Shown in pieces: positions 53,807 through 62,351 of a stretch of DNA of 64,000 nucleotides. The DNA lies in contig NZ_QLLT01000002.1 in assembly GCF_003259315.1 (NCBI RefSeq), forward strand, positions 62,001 to 126,000. The letters are read 5' to 3'. Source of the stretch: Kitasatospora sp. SolWspMP-SS2h. GTDB lineage: Bacteria > Actinomycetota > Actinomycetes > Streptomycetales > Streptomycetaceae. Within the stretch, counting starts at the first letter, position 1. Every line of letters starts with the position of its first letter. Position numbers and translations under genes: made by a program. The notes below the pieces were generated by a model. That model had not been told where the DNA came from. It saw only the letters and a program-made list of their open reading frames with translations, and searched no databases.

Positions 53807-54490
53807 GTGCGGACAAGAGCGGGAGGGGCGGCCCTCGCGGTCGCCTGCGTGACACTGCTGGCCGGCTGCGGTGGCGGCGGCAGCGGTACGGACTCACCGG
53901 GCCGGAACGGCGACGCGGCCGTGGGGCGCGGGAAAGCGGCGGTCGTCCTCTCGGCGGAGCAGCTCCGGGTGGCCGCGCCCCTCGGCGACGCCCTGCCCGA
54001 CGGGCTGGGCGGGGGGATGGGCGGCACGGACATCTTCGAGGGCCAGAAGGCCGCCGACCGGTGCGACTCGGAGACCGGCACCGCCTGCTCCGGGCTGGTG
54101 GCGGCGGCCCTGAGCGGATACACCACCCACCCGGGGGACGGCGACGTCTTCTGGGACGCCTTCTCCTTCGACACCGCCGAGGACGCGCAGGTGGCCTGGA
54201 AGGCCATGGCCGCCGGCAAGCGGGAGGAGGAAGCGTCGTCCGACCCGCAGCCGCTGGAGGTCTCCGCGGACGCGGACGAACTCGACGCCTACGGCCTCCC
54301 GCCCTCGCACGACTACTCCAGCGGGCAGGACATCGAGATCCACGACGCCAAGGTGATGATGCGGATCGGCGGGGTGGTCGTCCTGCTCACCGGTTACGAC
54401 ATGCCCGACTTCGAGATCATCCAAGGGCTCGCCACGGTGGCGGCGGATCGCGTGGCCCAGGTGGCCCAGGGCAAGAACCCCGACGCCTGA
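53807..54490 (+). CDS. secreted lipoprotein of unknown function
   Basis: 227 residues. RTRAGGAALAVACVTLLAGC is a lipoprotein signal peptide with the lipobox LAGC, cysteine at about residue 21. A Gly/Ser linker follows, and then a globular acidic domain with two further Cys in DRCDSETGTACSG that may form a disulfide. Near the C-terminus DIEIHDAKVMMRIGGVVVLLTGYD (in part AKVMMRIGGVVVLLTGY) resembles sensor-like lipoproteins of Streptomyces. GTG 53807 follows GGGGGA; an in-frame GTG at 53771 would extend the N-terminus without need. Anchored on the outer face of the membrane. No operon partner is evident. Confidence 0.75.
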   Translation: MRTRAGGAALAVACVTLLAGCGGGGSGTDSPGRNGDAAVGRGKAAVVLSAEQLRVAAPLGDALPDGLGGGMGGTDIFEGQKAADRCDSETGTACSGLVAAALSGYTTHPGDGDVFWDAFSFDTAEDAQVAWKAMAAGKREEEASSDPQPLEVSADADELDAYGLPPSHDYSSGQDIEIHDAKVMMRIGGVVVLLTGYDMPDFEIIQGLATVAADRVAQVAQGKNPDA

Positions 54491-54603
54491 GCGCCGCACC
54501 GCACCGTACTGCTCCGCGCATCGCACCGCTCCGCGCACCGTTCCGTCGATTTGTCGACCTGTCGGCTCATCGAGGCCGCCCACTCCGGAGGACCGCACCG
54601 CCC

Positions 54604-55740
54604 ATGACCGACCTCTCCTTCCTCACCGCCCCCGGCATGGCGGCCGGGTTCATCGCCGAGACCCGTCCGCGTGCCCACGGCGCGGGCATCGACCCCTACG
54701 AGTACGACCGGGTCACCGCGCCGATCGACTCGCTGCTGCACTGGCCGGACGCCTGCCGGACGGCCGCCCTCGCCCACCGCGCCCGGGCCGAACGGGCCGC
54801 CGGGCGCGGCCGGGTCAGCACCGCCGGGCAGCACCACCGCTCGGCGGCCCGCTGGTTCCAGCTCGCCGCCATGCTGCCCGACCCGGACCGGGAGCGGGCC
54901 GCCGCCGTCGCCGCGGAGGCGGACCGTGCGATGGGCGACGCCCTCGCGCTGCTCGAACCCCGGGCCCGCCGGACCGAGGGCGAGGGCTACGCGGGATGGC
55001 TGCGCCTGCCGCCGGCGGCGGACGGTGAACGCCTCCCGCTGGTGGTGCTGGTGCCGGGGATGGACTCCTCGAAGGAGGAGTTCCACGGCCCGGCCGACGC
55101 GCTGCTCGCCCGCGGGCTGGCCGTACTGGCCGTCGACGGGCCCGGACAGGGCGTGCTGGCCGACGGCCCCGCGCTCGGCCCGGACCACCGGCACGCGATC
55201 GGCCGGGCCCTGGACCACGCCCTGGCCACCGCCGCGGACCCGGCGGACCCGGCGGTTCCGGCGGACCCGGCGGACCCGGACGGGCCCGGCGACAGCGGCG
55301 TGATCGACCCGGAGCGGATCGCGGTGCTCGGGTTCAGCCTCGGCGGCTACCTGGCCGCCGCCGTCGCCGCCCACGACCCGCGGGTCCGAACGGCGGCGCT
55401 GGTCAGCGGCCCGTACCGGCTGGACTGGGACGCGCTGGTCCCGTTCGTCGTCGCCACCCTCTCCCGGCGCTGCGGCGGCACGTCCGCCGCCCGCGCCTTC
55501 GTCGAGCAGCTCGACCTGGCCGCGCTGGCCCCCCGACTGCGCGGCCTGCCACTGCTGTTGGTCGACGGCGGCCGGGACCGCATCCCGGGCGTCACCAACG
55601 CCGACGCCCTCACCGCCGACCTCCCGCACGCCGAACTGCTCCACGTCCCGCACGGCAACCACCTCCTCGGCAACGCCCTGCCGGACTGGCTCCCCGACAC
55701 GGCCGACTGGCTGGCGGACGCCCTGACGGCGAAGCGCTGA
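54604..55740 (+). CDS. alpha/beta hydrolase (esterase/FrsA-like family)
   Basis: 378 residues. A helical N-terminal lid region (about 1-125) precedes the hydrolase core. LVPGMDSSKEEF holds the oxyanion loop, VDGPGQG follows, the nucleophile Ser is in GFSLGGYLAA, Asp lies in LLLVDGGRDRI, and His in VPHGNHLLGN. This layout resembles C-C bond or ester hydrolases such as 2,6-dihydroxypseudooxynicotine hydrolase and FrsA. An insertion of Asp/Pro/Ala repeats (ADPADPAVPADPADPDGPGD in two parts) near residue 215 is low-complexity. ATG 54604 has GGAGG 12-13 bases upstream. The substrate is unknown. Confidence 0.8.
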   Translation: MTDLSFLTAPGMAAGFIAETRPRAHGAGIDPYEYDRVTAPIDSLLHWPDACRTAALAHRARAERAAGRGRVSTAGQHHRSAARWFQLAAMLPDPDRERAAAVAAEADRAMGDALALLEPRARRTEGEGYAGWLRLPPAADGERLPLVVLVPGMDSSKEEFHGPADALLARGLAVLAVDGPGQGVLADGPALGPDHRHAIGRALDHALATAADPADPAVPADPADPDGPGDSGVIDPERIAVLGFSLGGYLAAAVAAHDPRVRTAALVSGPYRLDWDALVPFVVATLSRRCGGTSAARAFVEQLDLAALAPRLRGLPLLLVDGGRDRIPGVTNADALTADLPHAELLHVPHGNHLLGNALPDWLPDTADWLADALTAKR

Positions 55741-55762
55741 ACCGACCCCGGCGCCCTCCCGG

Positions 55763-55788
55763 CCCGGCCTCCCGGGCCTCAGGCCGGG
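55763..55788 (+). terminator. hairpin after the alpha/beta hydrolase gene
   Basis: CCCGGCCT and AGGCCGGG form an 8-bp stem with a 10-base loop shortly after the stop codon. Confidence 0.45.
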
Positions 55789-55789
55789 G

Positions 55790-56176
55790 TACGAGCACGA
55801 GGGGACGGGGACGCGGAACGAGGTACGGACCTTCGTCGCGGCAGGCCCGCTCCCGACCACGGACGCGGAGACGGACGCGGACCTGGAGGAGCTCGACCGG
55901 CGCCGTCGGCAACTGGAGGACATCCCCCGGCCGGTCACGGCCGAGGAGGCGGCCGCGCTCGCGGCCCGCTTCGGCCCGGACGACTGCTGCGCCGTCGCCT
56001 GGACGCTGCCGCACCTCGTCCAGACGGCACCCGGCCCGCCGCACCCGCGCTCGAAGGACGACCGGTGGCACGTCCTGCACCGCCGCTGGGGGCGGTCCAT
56101 CGGGCAGGGCGGGGAGTCGGCAGAATGCGGGAGATGGAGCCACCGCTGCTGTACCTCGACGTCGACGGCCCGCTGA
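55790..56176 (+). pseudogene. start-less remnant of a small conserved streptomycete protein
   Basis: One plus-strand frame reads NEVRTFVAAGPLP, then a Glu/Asp-rich helix, PRPVTAEEAAALAARFGPDDCCAVAWTLPHLVQTAPG (in part EEAAALAARFGPDDCCAVAW), then RSKDDRWHVLHRRWG. This matches a common family of short Streptomyces proteins with FGPDDCxGLAWTLLHLIETAPG. No ATG, GTG or TTG precedes the conserved part in frame back to the hydrolase stop. The C-terminal end runs on into the HAD-like gene, with TGA at 56174. A gene that lost its start, or one with a non-canonical start, is inferred. Confidence 0.5.
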
Positions 56177-56649
56177 TCCCGTTCGGCGGGCCTGCCGGTC
56201 GGCACCCGGAGCACCTGACGGAGCGCCGGATCCGCGACGTGCTGGGGACGGCGGCGGGGCACCCGCTGCTGGCCCGGCTCGACCCCCGGGTCGGGGCGCG
56301 GCTCGCGGCGCTGCCCTGCCGCCCGGTGTGGGCCACCACCTGGGAGCACGCGGCCAACGACTGCGTCGCCCCCCTGCTCGGCCTGCCGCCCTGGCCCGTC
56401 CTGGAGGAGCCGGCCGACCCGGACCGGCCGGACCTCCCGCCGGGAGTGCACTGGAAGACCCCGCTCCTACTGGCCCACGCGGCCGGCGCGGCGTTCGCCT
56501 GGGTCGACGACGAGATCGGCCCGCCCGACCGCGCCTGGCTGGCCGCCCACCACCCCGCCCCCGCCCTCCTCCTCCGGGTCGACCCCCGGACGGGCCTGAC
56601 GGACGACGACCTCACCACCCTGGACGACTGGCTGCGCGCCCCGACCTGA
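56125..56649 (+). CDS. HAD-like domain protein
   Basis: 174 residues. LLYLDVDGPLIPFG is a HAD motif I (DxD), WATTWEHAAND resembles motif II, HWKTP supplies the Lys, and FAWVDDEIGPPD the acidic motif. The pattern is that of the HAD-like family common in streptomycetes, annotated as hypothetical or secreted although no signal peptide is present here. A hydrolase with a small phosphorylated substrate is possible. ATG 56125 has GGGGAG 8 bases upstream. It overlaps the 3' end of the start-less remnant by about 50 bases in another frame. Confidence 0.8.
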   Translation: MREMEPPLLYLDVDGPLIPFGGPAGRHPEHLTERRIRDVLGTAAGHPLLARLDPRVGARLAALPCRPVWATTWEHAANDCVAPLLGLPPWPVLEEPADPDRPDLPPGVHWKTPLLLAHAAGAAFAWVDDEIGPPDRAWLAAHHPAPALLLRVDPRTGLTDDDLTTLDDWLRAPT

Positions 56650-56693
56650 GCGGTGCTGCGGGGACCGCGAGGGCGCGGCCGGAGCCCGGCCGA

Positions 56694-56798
56694 TCAGGCG
56701 GGCGGGGACTCGGCGGGCGAGGTGCGGCGTCCCGGGTCGGGTTCGGCGAAGAACAGCGGGTGGGCGAGGGCGGGGACCGGCGGGTCGGTGGCGGTCAT
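56694..56798 (-). CDS. 34-residue ORF overlapping the carboxyltransferase stop
   Basis: ATG 56798 overlaps the TGA of the carboxyltransferase gene (ATGA). The product contains ALAHPLFFAEPDPGRR. Position and size recall the small epsilon subunits of actinobacterial acyl-CoA carboxylases, but the sequence does not show an AccE pattern and is shorter. It may be a coupled small protein or a chance frame. Confidence 0.3.
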   Translation of the reverse strand: MTATDPPVPALAHPLFFAEPDPGRRTSPAESPPA

Positions 56799-58285
56799 CG
56801 CGGGGTGTCTGCCGGGGTGGGGCCGCCGAGGTGGCGGTTGCGGGTGGCGCGGGCGCTGAGGCGGGCGGGGGTGGGGAGGGCGGCGAGTTCGGTGAGGGCG
56901 GTGGTGATCGCGGTGGCGAGGCGGTCGCGCAGGTCGGTGGGGTAGGGGGTTTCGGGGATCACCTGGTCGACCAGGCCGGTGGTGGTCAGGTCGGTGGCGG
57001 TGATGCCCTGGGCGCGGGCGAGTTGGGGGGCGTGGTCGCCGTCGCGGTGGACGATCGCGGAGGCGCCCTCGGGGGGCAGTGGGGCCAGCCAGGCGTGCTG
57101 GGCGGCGAGGACCCGGTCCGCGGGCAGCAGGGCGAGTGCGCCGCCGCCGCTGCCCTGGCCGAGCAGGACGGCGAGGACGGGGGTGCGCAGCCCGACCAGG
57201 GTGGTCAGGCAGTGGGCGATCTCCAGGGCCACGCCGTCGAGTTCGGCCTCGATGGAGAGTTCCGCGCCGGTGGTGTCGACCACGGTGAGCAGCGGCAGCC
57301 CCAGTTCCTCGGCGATCCGGGCCTGGCGCCGCACCGCGCGCAGATCGGCGGCGGTGACGGGGAGTTCGGGCTGGTCGGGGCCCTGGCGCTGCTGGGCGAC
57401 CACCATGACGGGCCGTCCGCCGATCAGTGCCAGGCCCCGGACCAGCGCGCTGTCGCCGTCCAGCGGGAGGAACAGGTCGGCGGTGTGGTGCAGGAGTTCG
57501 AGCGCGGAGAGGCGGTCGGGGCGGCGGCTGAGCAGCACCGACTCCCAGGCGTCCGGCGGCGCGGCGGGGGCGGCGGGGAGGGACACCGGTGAAGGGGAGG
57601 GGGCGGGGTGGGACGTCGGGGAGGGGGCGGTGAGGACGGTGAGGGCGCGGGAGAGGAAGACGCGCAGCCGTTCGGGCGGGACGATGGCGTCCAGCCGGCC
57701 GTGGGCGGCGAGCGTCTCGGCGCGCTGGACGGCCGGCGGCAGCGGTTCGCCGCGCAGTTCCTCGTACACCCGGGGGCCGAGGAAGCCGAGCCGGGCGCCC
57801 GGCTCGGCGAGCACCAGGTGGCCGAGGGTGCCCCAGGAGGCGAACACCCCGCCCATGGTGGGGTTGCGCAGGTAGGTCAGGTAGGGGAGCCCGGCGGCGC
57901 GGTGCGCGTGGACGGCGGCGGTGACCCGGACCATGCACAGGAACGCGGCCGAGCCCTCCTGCATCCGGGTGCCGCCGGAGACCGGCAGGGCGAGCAGCGG
58001 CAGGCGTTCGGCGGTGGCGCGCTCCACGGCGCGGGTGATCCGTTCGGCGGTGGCCACGCCGATCGAGCCGCCGAGGAACCCGAACTCGCCGGCGACCAGC
58101 GCGATCGGCCGCCCGTCCAGCAGGGCGCGCCCGGTGAGCACGGCCTCGTCCAGGCCGGTGCGCTCGCGGGCCCGGGCCAGCGCGTCCCGGTAGGCGGGGT
58201 CGGCGTACCCGGTGCCGACGGGCTCGTCCCAGCTGTGCAGACTGCCGGGGTCGACCAGCAGGTCGAGGAGCTGACGTGCCGTCAC
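56795..58285 (-). CDS. single-chain acyl/acetyl-CoA carboxylase carboxyltransferase (beta-alpha)
   Basis: 496 residues made of two crotonase-like carboxyltransferase halves. The N-half (1-250) resembles AccD: GRPIALVAGEFGFLGGSIG, LPVSGGTRMQEGSAAF and LRNPTMGGVFASWGTLG. The C-half (about 270-480) resembles AccA: LIGGRPVMVVAQQRQ, GLPLLTVVDTTGAELS, GQGSGGGALALLPADRVLA. The zinc ribbon of bacterial AccD is absent. Such fused subunits carboxylate acetyl-CoA or another acyl-CoA with a biotinylated partner not encoded here. GTG 58285 has GGAGG with a 5-base spacer. A Pro/Ser-rich linker near residue 240-265 separates the halves. Confidence 0.85.
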   Translation of the reverse strand: MTARQLLDLLVDPGSLHSWDEPVGTGYADPAYRDALARARERTGLDEAVLTGRALLDGRPIALVAGEFGFLGGSIGVATAERITRAVERATAERLPLLALPVSGGTRMQEGSAAFLCMVRVTAAVHAHRAAGLPYLTYLRNPTMGGVFASWGTLGHLVLAEPGARLGFLGPRVYEELRGEPLPPAVQRAETLAAHGRLDAIVPPERLRVFLSRALTVLTAPSPTSHPAPSPSPVSLPAAPAAPPDAWESVLLSRRPDRLSALELLHHTADLFLPLDGDSALVRGLALIGGRPVMVVAQQRQGPDQPELPVTAADLRAVRRQARIAEELGLPLLTVVDTTGAELSIEAELDGVALEIAHCLTTLVGLRTPVLAVLLGQGSGGGALALLPADRVLAAQHAWLAPLPPEGASAIVHRDGDHAPQLARAQGITATDLTTTGLVDQVIPETPYPTDLRDRLATAITTALTELAALPTPARLSARATRNRHLGGPTPADTPR

Positions 58286-58488
58286 CGGGGCCTCCGTCAC
58301 GGGGGAGTCGGGCAGGGAGCGGGGGCGGGCCGCGCCACCGAGGCTAGCGGGGCGGCGGGGCCGTCGGCGGGTGCGCCGCACGGTGGTGAGCAGGATCACC
58401 GGGCCGTGCGGCGGGCTGCCGCGGGCGTGACGCAGCAGACAGCCCGGGCACGGGTGTCCGCGATGCGCAATTGGCTAGGGTCGGCCCC

Positions 58489-59064
58489 GTGAGGCTGACC
58501 AAGGGCACCGACGTCGCGCTCCGCATCGCCATGCGCCTGGCGGTGCTCGACGAGGACCGGAACCCGACCACCCGCGAGGTGGCCGAGGCGGTCGCCGTCC
58601 CCTACCACCACGCGGCGAAGGTGGTCAGCCGCCTCCAGCACCTGGGCGTGGTCGAGGCCCGGCGCGGCCGGGGCGGCGGGCTCGCCCTGACCGCCGCCGG
58701 GCGCACCGGATCGCTCGGCCGGATCGTCCGGGAACTGGAGGGCGTCGGCGACGTGGTCGGCTGCGAGGACGAGCCGCCCTGCCCGCTGCGCCACTCCTGC
58801 CGGCTGCGCGGGGCGCTGCACCGGGCCCAGGAGGCGTTCTTCGCCTCCCTCGATCCGCTGACCGTGGACGACCTGGTCGGCGGCGGGCCGGACGGACCCG
58901 GCGGGCCGGTCCTGCTCGGCCTGCCGGTGCCGGGTGGCCCGTCCGGCCCGCCTGCTCCGCCTGGCCCGCCTGGCCCGCCTGCTCCGCCTGGCCCGCCTGG
59001 CCCGCCGGGGCCGTCCGGCCCGTCCGGCCTGCCGGGGCCGGGGCCGTTCGGCCCTTCCGCGTAA
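58489..59064 (+). CDS. nsrR: Rrf2 family nitric-oxide-sensing repressor NsrR, with collagen-like tail
   Basis: 191 residues. Winged helix: ALRIAMRLAVLDEDRNPTTR, EVAEAVAVPYHHAAKVVSRL. Three cysteines C92, C98 and C104 in CEDEPPCPLRHSC are the Fe-S ligands, at almost the same spacing and numbers as in Streptomyces NsrR. The last 55 residues are Gly/Pro repeats (GPPAPPGPPGPP type), absent from characterised NsrR. NO damages the cluster and releases DNA. The GTG start lacks a clear ribosome binding site and may be leaderless. A half site CGATGCGCAATT lies upstream. The gene for its classical target, flavohemoglobin, follows. Confidence 0.9.
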   Translation: MRLTKGTDVALRIAMRLAVLDEDRNPTTREVAEAVAVPYHHAAKVVSRLQHLGVVEARRGRGGGLALTAAGRTGSLGRIVRELEGVGDVVGCEDEPPCPLRHSCRLRGALHRAQEAFFASLDPLTVDDLVGGGPDGPGGPVLLGLPVPGGPSGPPAPPGPPGPPAPPGPPGPPGPSGPSGLPGPGPFGPSA

Positions 59065-59156
59065 CCGCCCGCCGGGCGAGCATCGAGGCGGGCGCCACCC
59101 GTTCCGCGAGCGGGCCTCCCCCCATCGTCCGACGGGTCTTCCCGGATCGTTTAATA

Positions 59157-59171
59157 CGCATCGCAGATGCG
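59157..59171. promoter_or_regulatory. NsrR operator upstream of hmp
   Basis: CGCATC-GCA-GATGCG is a perfect inverted repeat within an AT-richer segment (AATACGCATC...GATGCGAGTTT). It lies 16-30 bases before the hmp start. Its right half matches the site upstream of nsrR. Binding by NsrR is inferred from family knowledge. Confidence 0.75.
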
Positions 59172-59186
59172 AGTTTGGAGCTTCGG

Positions 59187-60368
59187 ATGCTGTCCGAGAA
59201 GTCCGCGCGGACCGTGCGCGCCACCCTGCCCGTGGTGGGCGCGGCCATCGGGGAGATCACCGGATCGTTCTACGACCGGCTGTTCGCGGCCCACCCCGAG
59301 CTGCTGCGCGACCTGTTCAACCGGGGCAACCAGGCCGACGGCAGCCAGCGCCAGGCGCTGGCCGGTTCGATAGCCGCCTTCGCGACCGCCCTGGTCGAGC
59401 ACCCCGACCGGCGGCCGGACGCCATGCTGGCCCGGATCGCCCACAAGCACGCCTCGCTCGGCATCGCCCCCGAGCAGTACCGGGTGGTCCACACCCACCT
59501 GTTCGCCGCCATCGTGGAGGTGCTCGGCGAGGCCGTCACCCCCGAGGTCGCCGCGGCCTGGGACGAGGTGTACTGGCTGATGGCCAACGCCCTGATCGCC
59601 GTCGAGGCCCGCCTGTACGAGGAGAGCGGCACCCGCGGCGAGCGCCGCCCCTACACGGTGGCCGCCCGCACCGCCGAGACCGACGACGTGACGACCTTCC
59701 TGCTGCGCCCCGCCGACGGCGGCCCCGTCCCGGCGCACCGGCCCGGCCAGTACGTCTCGGTGCAGGTCGAACTCCCCGACGGCGCCCGCCAGATCCGCCA
59801 GTACAGCCTCTCCGGGCAGCCCGACGGCGGCCTGCGGATCACCGTCAAGCGGGTGGCCGGCGACCCGGCCGGGGAGGTCTCCACCCACCTGCACCGGCAC
59901 GTCGGCGAGGGCGACACGCTGCTGGTCGGCGCCCCGTTCGGCGACGTGCAACTGGCGGACGGCGACCGCCCGCTGCTGCTCGCCTCGGCGGGCATCGGCT
60001 GCACCCCGATCATCGGGATGCTCACCCACCTCGCCGGGACCGGCGCCACCCGCAGGGTGATCGCGGTGCACGGCGACCGGCGGGAGTCCGCGCACGCCTT
60101 CCGGGACGACTTCGCGCGGCTGGTCGACGAGCTCCCCGGCGGCGAGGCGCACGTCTGGTACGAGCGGCCGGAGGGCGAGTGGCCCGCCGACCGCACCGGC
60201 GTGGTCGACCTGGCCGGCCTGGACGTCCCCGCCGACGCCGTCGCCTACCTGTGCGGCCCGCTGCCGTTCATGCGCGCCGTCCGCGCCGGGCTGCTGGCCG
60301 CGGGCGTGCCCGCCGCCGACATCCACTACGAGGTGTTCGGCCCCGACCTGTGGCTCGGCCGGGACTGA
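59187..60368 (+). CDS. hmp: flavohemoglobin, nitric oxide dioxygenase
   Basis: 393 residues: globin domain (1-135), FAD-binding domain (about 150-255) and NAD-binding domain (about 260-393). Y29 in SFYDRLF and the proximal heme His in AHKHASLGI (H88) are present. RQYSLSGQP binds FAD, and LLASAGIGCTPIIGML plus YLCGPLPFM are the NADH motifs. It oxidises NO to nitrate with O2 and NADH. ATG 59187 has TTGGAG 6 bases upstream. The NsrR-type operator overlaps its leader. Confidence 0.95.
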   Translation: MLSEKSARTVRATLPVVGAAIGEITGSFYDRLFAAHPELLRDLFNRGNQADGSQRQALAGSIAAFATALVEHPDRRPDAMLARIAHKHASLGIAPEQYRVVHTHLFAAIVEVLGEAVTPEVAAAWDEVYWLMANALIAVEARLYEESGTRGERRPYTVAARTAETDDVTTFLLRPADGGPVPAHRPGQYVSVQVELPDGARQIRQYSLSGQPDGGLRITVKRVAGDPAGEVSTHLHRHVGEGDTLLVGAPFGDVQLADGDRPLLLASAGIGCTPIIGMLTHLAGTGATRRVIAVHGDRRESAHAFRDDFARLVDELPGGEAHVWYERPEGEWPADRTGVVDLAGLDVPADAVAYLCGPLPFMRAVRAGLLAAGVPAADIHYEVFGPDLWLGRD

Positions 60369-60386
60369 CCGGACGCCCCTCCCCGT

Positions 60387-60420
60387 GGGCCCGGCCCCGG
60401 ACCCGTCCGGAGCCGGGCCC
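60387..60420. terminator. hairpin between hmp and the DUF3050 gene
   Basis: GGGCCCGGC/GCCGGGCCC with an inner CCGGA/TCCGG pair forms a long near-perfect stem between convergent genes; it could stop transcription from both sides. Confidence 0.7.
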
Positions 60421-60452
60421 CGCCGGTCACCGCGCGGCCGGGCCCCCGCCGG

Positions 60453-61235
60453 TCACAGCGCGGCCGTGATCGCGTCCCACAGCCCGACCCGGGCCCGCAG
60501 CGCGGTGCGGACCGTCGCCGCGCACTCCTCCCAGCGCTCGGTGTCGTCGCCGCACAGGTCGATCAGCATCTGCATCGCCATCGGGGTGTGCTGCTCGCCG
60601 TCCACCTCGATGTGCCGGGCCAGGTAGTCCTTGAAGACGCTCAGCCGGCCCTCGGCGTCGTCGATCCGGACCACCTGCTCGAACATCTCCGGGATCAGGT
60701 CCTCCCGGCCGAACGCGAACGCCGCGGCCTGGCAGTGCACCGGCGCGTCCTCGATGATCCGGAACGTGACGGCCGCGAACTCGGCCGCCGCCTCCGGGAT
60801 CTCGGCCGTCTTCGCGGCCTCCGCGACCGACCGGCCGGCCCGGATCGCGTCCAGGAACGCCTCCACCGGGGCGGTGTCCGCGCCCGCCCTGGCCATGCCG
60901 TCCAGGTACAGCTCGAAGTGGCTGATGTAGCCGTCGCCGAGCTCGTCGCTCTCCTCGACCAGCACGATCTCGTTGATCAGCCGGCGGCTCGCGGTCGGAC
61001 CGTCCGGCAGCCACGGCAGGGTCACGCAGGTGAGCTGCCGCTGGAGGCACTTGAGCAGGGACATGAAGTCCCAGACGGCGAACACGTGGGTCTGCTGGAA
61101 GGTCCGCACCTTCTCCAGGCTGTCCAGCGACAGGTACATCGGGTGGGACACCACCTCGTGGCGGACCTCCTCGATGGACTCGCGCAGGGCGGTCAGGCCG
61201 GGGTGGCTGCGGTCCCAGTGGTAACGGTCGCTCAT
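60453..61235 (-). CDS. DUF3050 family protein, heme-oxygenase-fold (HDO-like)
   Basis: 260 residues, all-helical. [32 protein letters not shown] is the DUF3050 start (in part [20 protein letters not shown]). [23 protein letters not shown] and [16 protein letters not shown] hold conserved Glu/His/Asp residues that would sit at a di-metal centre in heme-oxygenase-like diiron oxidases. The family itself has no firmly assigned reaction. ATG 61235 follows GAGAGCAGCC. It lies downstream of E1 alpha/beta and PhyH-like genes on the same strand, 153 bases from the nearest, and may be the last member of that set. Confidence 0.8.
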   Translation of the reverse strand: MSDRYHWDRSHPGLTALRESIEEVRHEVVSHPMYLSLDSLEKVRTFQQTHVFAVWDFMSLLKCLQRQLTCVTLPWLPDGPTASRRLINEIVLVEESDELGDGYISHFELYLDGMARAGADTAPVEAFLDAIRAGRSVAEAAKTAEIPEAAAEFAAVTFRIIEDAPVHCQAAAFAFGREDLIPEMFEQVVRIDDAEGRLSVFKDYLARHIEVDGEQHTPMAMQMLIDLCGDDTERWEECAATVRTALRARVGLWDAITAAL

Positions 61236-61388
61236 GGCTGCTCTCCTCTGTGGTGTGGTGCAACGGGGGTACGGCGGGGTGCGGCAGGGTGCGGCGGAGG
61301 CAACGCGGGTGGACGTCGCGGTGGTCCGGTGGTGGACAACGACCGCCCGGAGGCGGCGGTTACGCGGGAACGGCCGGGGCGGGAGGGG

Positions 61389-62351
61389 TCACTTCAGGAC
61401 GGCGCGGATCGCGTCCCGCAGCTGCTCGGCGCTCGGCTGCAGGGCCCGGTCCAGGGCGAGGGCGAACGGGAGGACCGCGCCGTCGGGGCGGGTGACCCGG
61501 CGGGGCGGGGCGAGCAGCCGGCACTCCTCGGCGGCGACCGCCAGCACCTCGGCGGCGAAACCGGCGAAGCGGTTGGAGTCGTCGGCCACCACCAGCCGCC
61601 CGGTGCGGTCCAGCGACTCCACCAGGGCCGCCCGGTCCAGCGGGTACAGGGTGCGCGGGTCGAGCACCTCCACCGACACCTCGTCCGCCAACTCCTCGGC
61701 CACCGACAGCGCCTGCTGGACCAGGTGGCCGACCGCCAGCACCGTCACGTCCGAGCCCCGCCGGACCGTCCGGGCCTCGCCCAGCGGCAGCGGGGCCAGC
61801 GGTGCCGTCACGTCCTCCCGGACGCCCAGCGCGCCCGCCGGGGCGAACAGCACCACCGGGTCGTCGTCCGCGATCGCCGAACTCAGCAGCCCGTACGCGT
61901 CGGTGGGCGTCGCGGGCACCAGCGTCTTGATGCCGACGTGCGCGAACAGGCCGTACGGGTGGTCGGAGTGCTGGCCCGCCCAGCCGCTGCGCGAGCCCGA
62001 GCCCGGCACCACCACGGTCAGCGGCACCCGGGCCTGCCCGCCCGTCATCAGCGAGAACTTGTGCGCCTGGTTGGCGAGTTGCTCGAACACCAGGAACAGC
62101 AGCGACGGGATCTGCAACTCGATCACCGGCCGCATCCCGGTCAGCGCCGCCCCGATGCCCGCCGAGGTGAACGCCTGCTCCGACAGCGGCACGTCCACCA
62201 CCCGCTCGGCGCCGAACCGCCGCTGAAGGCCCAGCGTCAGACCGGCCAGGCCCGCGCCGACGTCCTCGCCGAACACGCACACCGCCGGATCGGCCTCCAG
62301 CGCGTCCGCCAGCGCCCGGTTCATCGCCTTGGCGTACGACAACAGCGTCAC
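61389..62351 (-). CDS. TPP-dependent dehydrogenase/transferase E1, beta subunit
   Basis: 320 residues, the usual E1-beta length. FGEDVGAGLAGLTLGLQRRF near the N-terminus, DVPLSEQAFTSAGIGAAL (with the Glu that contacts TPP), QHSDHPYGLFAHVGIKTLVPATPTDA (in part SDHPYGLFAHVGIK) and a C-terminal transketolase domain with DLRTLYPLD-type DPRTLYPLD. The nearest resemblance is to acetoin- and pyruvate-dehydrogenase E1 beta. GTG 62351 overlaps the E1 alpha stop by four bases. No E2 or E3 is encoded in the visible part. Confidence 0.9.
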   Translation of the reverse strand: MTLLSYAKAMNRALADALEADPAVCVFGEDVGAGLAGLTLGLQRRFGAERVVDVPLSEQAFTSAGIGAALTGMRPVIELQIPSLLFLVFEQLANQAHKFSLMTGGQARVPLTVVVPGSGSRSGWAGQHSDHPYGLFAHVGIKTLVPATPTDAYGLLSSAIADDDPVVLFAPAGALGVREDVTAPLAPLPLGEARTVRRGSDVTVLAVGHLVQQALSVAEELADEVSVEVLDPRTLYPLDRAALVESLDRTGRLVVADDSNRFAGFAAEVLAVAAEECRLLAPPRRVTRPDGAVLPFALALDRALQPSAEQLRDAIRAVLK

